This document shows, one piece after another, positions 6,220 through 8,696 of a stretch of DNA of 8,696 nucleotides. The notes beneath the pieces are model-generated. The model was not told the DNA's origin, searched no databases, and saw nothing but the letters and a program-made list of their open reading frames with translations. Origin of the DNA: Methanomicrobiales archaeon (GTDB taxonomy: Archaea > Halobacteriota > Methanomicrobia > Methanomicrobiales > JACTUA01); contig JAJRCS010000183.1 in the NCBI GenBank assembly GCA_028678815.1, positions 1-8,696 on the forward strand, in the 5' to 3' direction. Positions within the stretch are counted from its first letter, which is position 1. The number at the start of each line of letters is the position of its first letter. Made by a program: the position numbers and the translations under genes.

Positions 6220-6230
6220 GGAAAAAAGAA
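6220..6230 (-). terminator. Oligo-T terminator after tRNA-Gln
   Basis: The minus strand reads TTCTTTTTTCC just after the tRNA 3' end at 6232. A run of six T on the non-template strand is a typical intrinsic signal for archaeal RNA polymerase. It lies between the convergent flpA and tRNA-Gln genes; on the plus strand no comparable T-run follows flpA. Confidence 0.6.
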
Positions 6231-6231
6231 G

Positions 6232-6304
6232 TAGCCCGGAGCAGATTCGAACTGCTGTCGCGGGATCCAGAGTCCCGCATGATTGACCGCTACACTACCG
6301 GGCT
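6232..6304 (-). tRNA. tRNA-Gln (anticodon CTG)
   Basis: The minus strand folds as a 73-nt class I tRNA. The acceptor stem is AGCCCGG/CCGGGCT with discriminator A. The anticodon stem is CGGGA/TCCCG around the loop CTCTGGA, giving anticodon CTG (bases 6270-6268) for CAG glutamine codons. The T arm is GCAG-TTCGAAT-CTGC. No CCA is encoded. In archaea this tRNA is normally charged with glutamate and then amidated by GatDE. A possible TATA element, TTTAATGA on the minus strand (about 6332-6339), lies ~32 bases upstream. Confidence 0.96.
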
Positions 6305-6365
6305 ATTCCCTTCAGCTTGAACCCTCTCAATTCATTAAAGTGACGGACCGGGAAACCAGCGGGGC

Positions 6366-7091
6366 TCACCGGCCGGCCTGCCCGGCGCACCTGCCGCAGG
6401 CTGCACAGACGGCATCGACGGGCTGGATGTCGGCCCCGTCCCGGCAGAAGGCCTGGAGGTCGGTCATGTCCCGCACATAATAGATATGGGGCACCAGGGA
6501 GATGTGGGTATACGGGCCGCAGGGGAGGCCGAGGGCGTCCGCGATGTGCTTCTGGAGCTGGACGAGGGCGAACATGTTCGGGCCCGCGGCAGAGAGCATG
6601 TCATTGGACCGGAAGACCACCTTCATCCGGAGGGAACCCTCCCTCACCAGGCACTGGACGAGCTGGAGGCAGGGGCAGTCGTCGAGATCCTCGTCCACGG
6701 GGGGGATCCAGGTGATGGCGATGGCCCGCCGGGATGCCCGCTGGGCCGAGAGCTTCCTTATAATGTAGTCCACCTGGTCGGTATGGACCTCCCTTCCCCC
6801 GAGGGAGAGCCTCTCGCCCCAGTCGAAGAGCCGGCCATGGTAGTCGTACTCGAACTCCGCGTGGGTCCCGTGGATGAGGTCATGGGCGTACTTCTCCAGG
6901 AACCGCTGCTGGAAGTGGGACCGGGGCGAGGCCAGGGGAGGAGCGAGGGGCTCGTCCACCCGGATCCCGATCTCGTCGCACTCCACCGTCCCCTCCCCGT
7001 CCTCGGTCTCGAGCACCCACCCCTTCTCGAGCACCGTCTTCACCGCGAGCTCGTGGGCCCTCGCCAGGTTCGGTGCACGGATAATCCGCAT
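6366..7091 (-). CDS. thyA: Thymidylate synthase, methanogen type
   Basis: It methylates dUMP to dTMP. The methanogen-type enzymes are thought to use a methylene-tetrahydromethanopterin-like C1 donor rather than folate. The 241-residue product shows the thymidylate synthase core: DDCPCLQLVQC with the probable nucleophile C141, FRSNDMLSAAGPNMFALVQLQ (160-180, matching the RS-D and GxPxN substrate-binding blocks), and GPYTHISLVPHIYYVRD (192-208, matching the nucleotide-binding HIY segment). The N-terminal half is shorter and unlike bacterial ThyA, as expected for the methanogen family. ATG 7091 has a TATA box (7116-7122) 28 bases upstream and no Shine-Dalgarno, so the mRNA is probably leaderless. 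Odd: the C-terminus carries VDAVCAACGRCAG (C229, C232, C235, with C216 nearby), a possible metal site not part of the canonical fold. It is monocistronic in this window. Confidence 0.93.
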   Translation of the reverse strand: MRIIRAPNLARAHELAVKTVLEKGWVLETEDGEGTVECDEIGIRVDEPLAPPLASPRSHFQQRFLEKYAHDLIHGTHAEFEYDYHGRLFDWGERLSLGGREVHTDQVDYIIRKLSAQRASRRAIAITWIPPVDEDLDDCPCLQLVQCLVREGSLRMKVVFRSNDMLSAAGPNMFALVQLQKHIADALGLPCGPYTHISLVPHIYYVRDMTDLQAFCRDGADIQPVDAVCAACGRCAGQAGR

Positions 7092-7115
7092 GGAGGATGT
7101 GTTGATCTGGAAAGC

Positions 7116-7122
7116 CTATAAG
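7116..7122 (-). promoter_or_regulatory. Putative TATA box for thyA
   Basis: The minus strand reads CTTATAG, centred 28 bases upstream of the thyA ATG at 7091. This predicts transcription starting at or next to the start codon. The tandem 23-bp repeats (7156-7201) lie about 35 bases farther upstream. Confidence 0.6.
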
Positions 7123-7155
7123 TGTTTGAGGATGAACTTCTGCGGAGAGTCGTAC

Positions 7156-7201
7156 CATGCCTCTGTGGGGAGTCATGACATGCCTCTCTAGGGAGTCATG
7201 C
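7156..7201. repeat. Tandem 23-bp repeat, two copies
   Basis: Units 7156-7178 and 7179-7201 match at 20 of 23 positions. Each starts CATGCCTCT and ends GGGAGTCATG plus one base, so CATG tetranucleotides punctuate the array; a further CATG follows at 7202. A degenerate partial copy (GGAGAGTCGTAC) may precede it. The position upstream of the thyA TATA box suits an operator, but no regulator is identified. Confidence 0.7.
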
Positions 7202-7440
7202 CATGAAACCAGGGGAACGACCCGGGGGAGGGAATCCGCGTCCTGCGGGAACCCGCGAACCGGCACCCGGCCTGCACGGTGACCCGGTGTCCTGTACGGG
7301 CCCCCGGGGGTCCGGCAGGGGAAGGCATCCTGACGCCTGTAGCTCGGGTTTTCCGTCGGATTCCTCAAATCAGGCCACTTTACGGGCATGATATGGCAAT
7401 AGGGGCCATTAAAACAGATTTCTCCCCGGAGTCCAACCAC
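7202..7440. other. Intergenic stretch without a recognisable gene
   Basis: Bases 7202-7345 are strongly G+C-rich, with short palindromic runs such as CCCCCGGGGG near 7300; from ~7360 the sequence turns A+T-rich. Short open frames exist (for example from an ATG at 7203), but their products are low-complexity Gly/Pro/Arg sequences without recognisable motifs. I see no RNA gene here. Confidence 0.5.
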
Positions 7441-7444
7441 AAAA

Positions 7445-7453
7445 GATATATTA
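7445..7453 (+). promoter_or_regulatory. Putative TATA box for the surface-protein gene
   Basis: GATATATTA, preceded by an A-rich BRE-like AAAA, is the best TATA match in the region. Transcription would start near 7475, giving a leader of about 100 nt before the ATG at 7574. Such a long leader contrasts with the leaderless genes elsewhere in the window. Confidence 0.6.
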
Positions 7454-7515
7454 ACAGATTCACAAACACTACCACATATTCCGTGCAATCGGAGTATCGG
7501 GCATTGTGAACACGA

Positions 7516-7533
7516 TTTCGGCAATTGCCGAAA
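7516..7533. promoter_or_regulatory. Perfect 18-bp palindrome in the surface-protein leader
   Basis: TTTCGGCAATTGCCGAAA is perfectly self-complementary. In the mRNA it can fold as a 7-bp stem with an AAUU loop, 40 bases before the start codon; in DNA it is a typical dimer operator. Either a stabilising leader hairpin or a repressor site would fit. Confidence 0.7.
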
Positions 7534-7560
7534 CGCTACTGACAGCATGCCTGTGAATGT

Positions 7561-7568
7561 AAGGAGGT
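7561..7568 (+). promoter_or_regulatory. Strong Shine-Dalgarno
   Basis: AAGGAGGT ends five bases before the ATG at 7574 and matches the archaeal 16S rRNA anti-Shine-Dalgarno almost perfectly. It fixes the start codon over the later in-frame ATGs at 7586 and 7595 and suggests strong translation. Confidence 0.9.
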
Positions 7569-7573
7569 AAAGC

Positions 7574-8696
7574 ATGAAGAGTACAATGAAGCTGATGGTC
7601 GCGGCTCTCGTGGTTGTGGCCCTGCTGGCGGTACCCGCCATGGCAAGGACTGCTGCAGCCCCCAACCAGATTACCACTGGAGACGTGGCCTTTGTTTATG
7701 AAACGAATCTGAACCTGGCAGGGGCCTTTGCCTGCCCCGGAGGCGCGTGCCTTGCCGTAGCCAAGTTCGGGAATGACTGTCCCACCACCGTGGGTGCGGT
7801 GTGCACCTTCACGGGTGAACTGTCACGGATTCCCCTGAATCCTGATGGCTCCCTGTCAATTAACACGGCGCCCCCGTACTTCGGTACCTGGTTCCCCATT
7901 GGTAACACCGGCTTTGGGAACGTCGGGCAGTCCTTCCAGATCCAGCGTGCGGATGTCACGCTTGACGCTGTCCTGAACAACTCGCACACCGACTCCATCG
8001 CGTCGAAGAGTGTGACCCGGGACAACCTGATCACGTTCAAGCTGATCTCCAACTACGCCGGCAACTACTTCAAGGACGACGCTGTGCCCAACAACTACCT
8101 GGCCAGGGTGAGCGTCGAGCTGACCACGCCCGGTGGAGGTAAGATCCAGGTCTTCGGGAACAACCAGACCGATCTCCGGAACATCAACCTGACCGGCAGT
8201 GTCATGTATTCGGACTCTCTCCCGTCGGGTGCCCGGATCGGATACCAGGGATCCACGATTGTCGGCGAGGCCATTGACCTCACCGGTGTAGAGGCCGGTA
8301 CGTACACGGCGACCGCGAAGTGGACCAGCACGATGCCCTGGTACAACCTGGAGAGCAACTCCAATGCAGTTACCTTCACTGTGCTGTCCAAGCCCATCAC
8401 CATCACGACCAACAAGGAGTCGGTCGTCCGCGGCAACTCCTTCGTCGTGACCATCACCGGTGAGTCCAAGACGGCGTACTATGTGTACGTGAAGAACACG
8501 AGCGTCACCTCGGGCAAGAACCCGCCGTTCATGGCAATTGGGCAGGCCTTCGTCAACCAGACCAAGGATGCGAGCACCCAGTCCGCTGGAACGGGACAGC
8601 CGTCCCGGCTCATCTGGCTCGACCAGAACATGAACGACGCCCCGGTCACCGCGGGCACTGAGGCCAACGTCACCACCGCGGCCGACGGGACCCGTG
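7574..8696 (+). CDS. Secreted surface (probable S-layer, DUF3821-like) protein, N-terminal part
   Basis: The frame is open from ATG 7574 to the right edge, giving 374 residues with no stop. Residues 1-24 form a signal peptide (MKSTMK, a hydrophobic core LMVAALVVVALLAV, then PAMA as probable cleavage site). The mature part starts with ITTGDVAFVYETNLNLAG, resembling the GDTVFV-E-L opening of DUF3821 proteins of Methanomicrobiales, and later has an Ig-like segment ITITTNKESVVRGNSFVVTITG (~275-296). Six N-glycosylation sequons are visible (NNS 135, NQT 197, NLT 205, NTS 308, NQT 328, NVT 365), as expected for an exported archaeal protein. Four cysteines cluster at 54, 59, 69 and 77. The C-terminus, where a PGF-CTERM or similar anchor would sit, lies outside the window. 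Codons are less G+C-extreme than those of the neighbours, as often seen in highly expressed surface proteins. The family assignment is from memory of motifs. Confidence 0.8.
   Translation, partial: MKSTMKLMVAALVVVALLAVPAMARTAAAPNQITTGDVAFVYETNLNLAGAFACPGGACLAVAKFGNDCPTTVGAVCTFTGELSRIPLNPDGSLSINTAPPYFGTWFPIGNTGFGNVGQSFQIQRADVTLDAVLNNSHTDSIASKSVTRDNLITFKLISNYAGNYFKDDAVPNNYLARVSVELTTPGGGKIQVFGNNQTDLRNINLTGSVMYSDSLPSGARIGYQGSTIVGEAIDLTGVEAGTYTATAKWTSTMPWYNLESNSNAVTFTVLSKPITITTNKESVVRGNSFVVTITGESKTAYYVYVKNTSVTSGKNPPFMAIGQAFVNQTKDASTQSAGTGQPSRLIWLDQNMNDAPVTAGTEANVTTAADGTR

Noticed and set aside
7203..7509. Short plus-strand open frames between thyA and the surface gene
   Set aside because: Their products are low-complexity without motifs, they lack ribosome binding sites, and the later one runs across the predicted promoter.
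6880..7677. 265-codon minus-strand frame covering the intergenic region
   Set aside because: It overlaps thyA in another frame and the start of the secreted protein, and it has no conserved features.
7696..8676. Minus-strand open frames opposite the surface-protein gene
   Set aside because: The plus strand has a signal peptide, a Shine-Dalgarno and a continuous open frame to the window edge; the minus-strand frames are its shadows.

Overview
The window reads as a high-GC euryarchaeal methanogen, most likely of the order Methanomicrobiales (Methanoculleus/Methanolinea-like). The grounds are a methanogen-type thymidylate synthase, archaeal Cbf5, Nop5 and fibrillarin, archaeal TATA boxes close to start codons, tRNA genes without an encoded CCA, and a secreted protein resembling the DUF3821 surface proteins of that order. 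The assignment comes from recognised protein families, not from a database search.

Layout. Bases 1-371 hold the C-terminal part of a DNA methyltransferase, overlapping by an ATGA a multi-spanning membrane protein resembling the large TspO/MBR-like proteins (368-1159). A tRNA-Ser(GGA) lies on the minus strand (1225-1309), followed by about 270 bases without a gene that hold tandem hairpin repeats and a second imperfect repeat pair. Next come two minus-strand genes joined by an ATGA overlap, hemD (uroporphyrinogen-III synthase, 2684-3379) and cbf5/truB (H/ACA pseudouridine synthase, 1581-2687). Cbf5 carries an unusual proline-rich N-terminal insertion. Divergent from hemD, and apparently sharing a quasi-palindromic TATA element with it, is an archaeal TctA-like (DUF112/COG1784) permease. 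Then follow nop5 and flpA (fibrillarin), overlapping by a GTGA, which encode the protein core of the C/D-box 2'-O-methylation RNP. A minus-strand tRNA-Gln(CTG) and a minus-strand thymidylate synthase come next. A 480-base intergenic region leads to a plus-strand secreted, probably S-layer, protein that runs off the window.

How the genes fit together. Most of the window is core information processing and cofactor metabolism: the catalysts of both archaeal guide-RNA modification machines lie within 4.7 kb, alongside two tRNAs, tetrapyrrole synthesis and dTMP synthesis. Several genes look leaderless, with a TATA box 27-30 bases before the start. The surface-protein gene instead has a long leader, a perfect 18-base dyad and a perfect Shine-Dalgarno. 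I see no phage, CRISPR, transposon or defence island beyond the partial methyltransferase, and no clear undescribed multi-gene system. The oddities worth a second look are intergenic repeats, the Cbf5 insertion, the degenerate Nop5 motif and the Cys-rich tail of thymidylate synthase.
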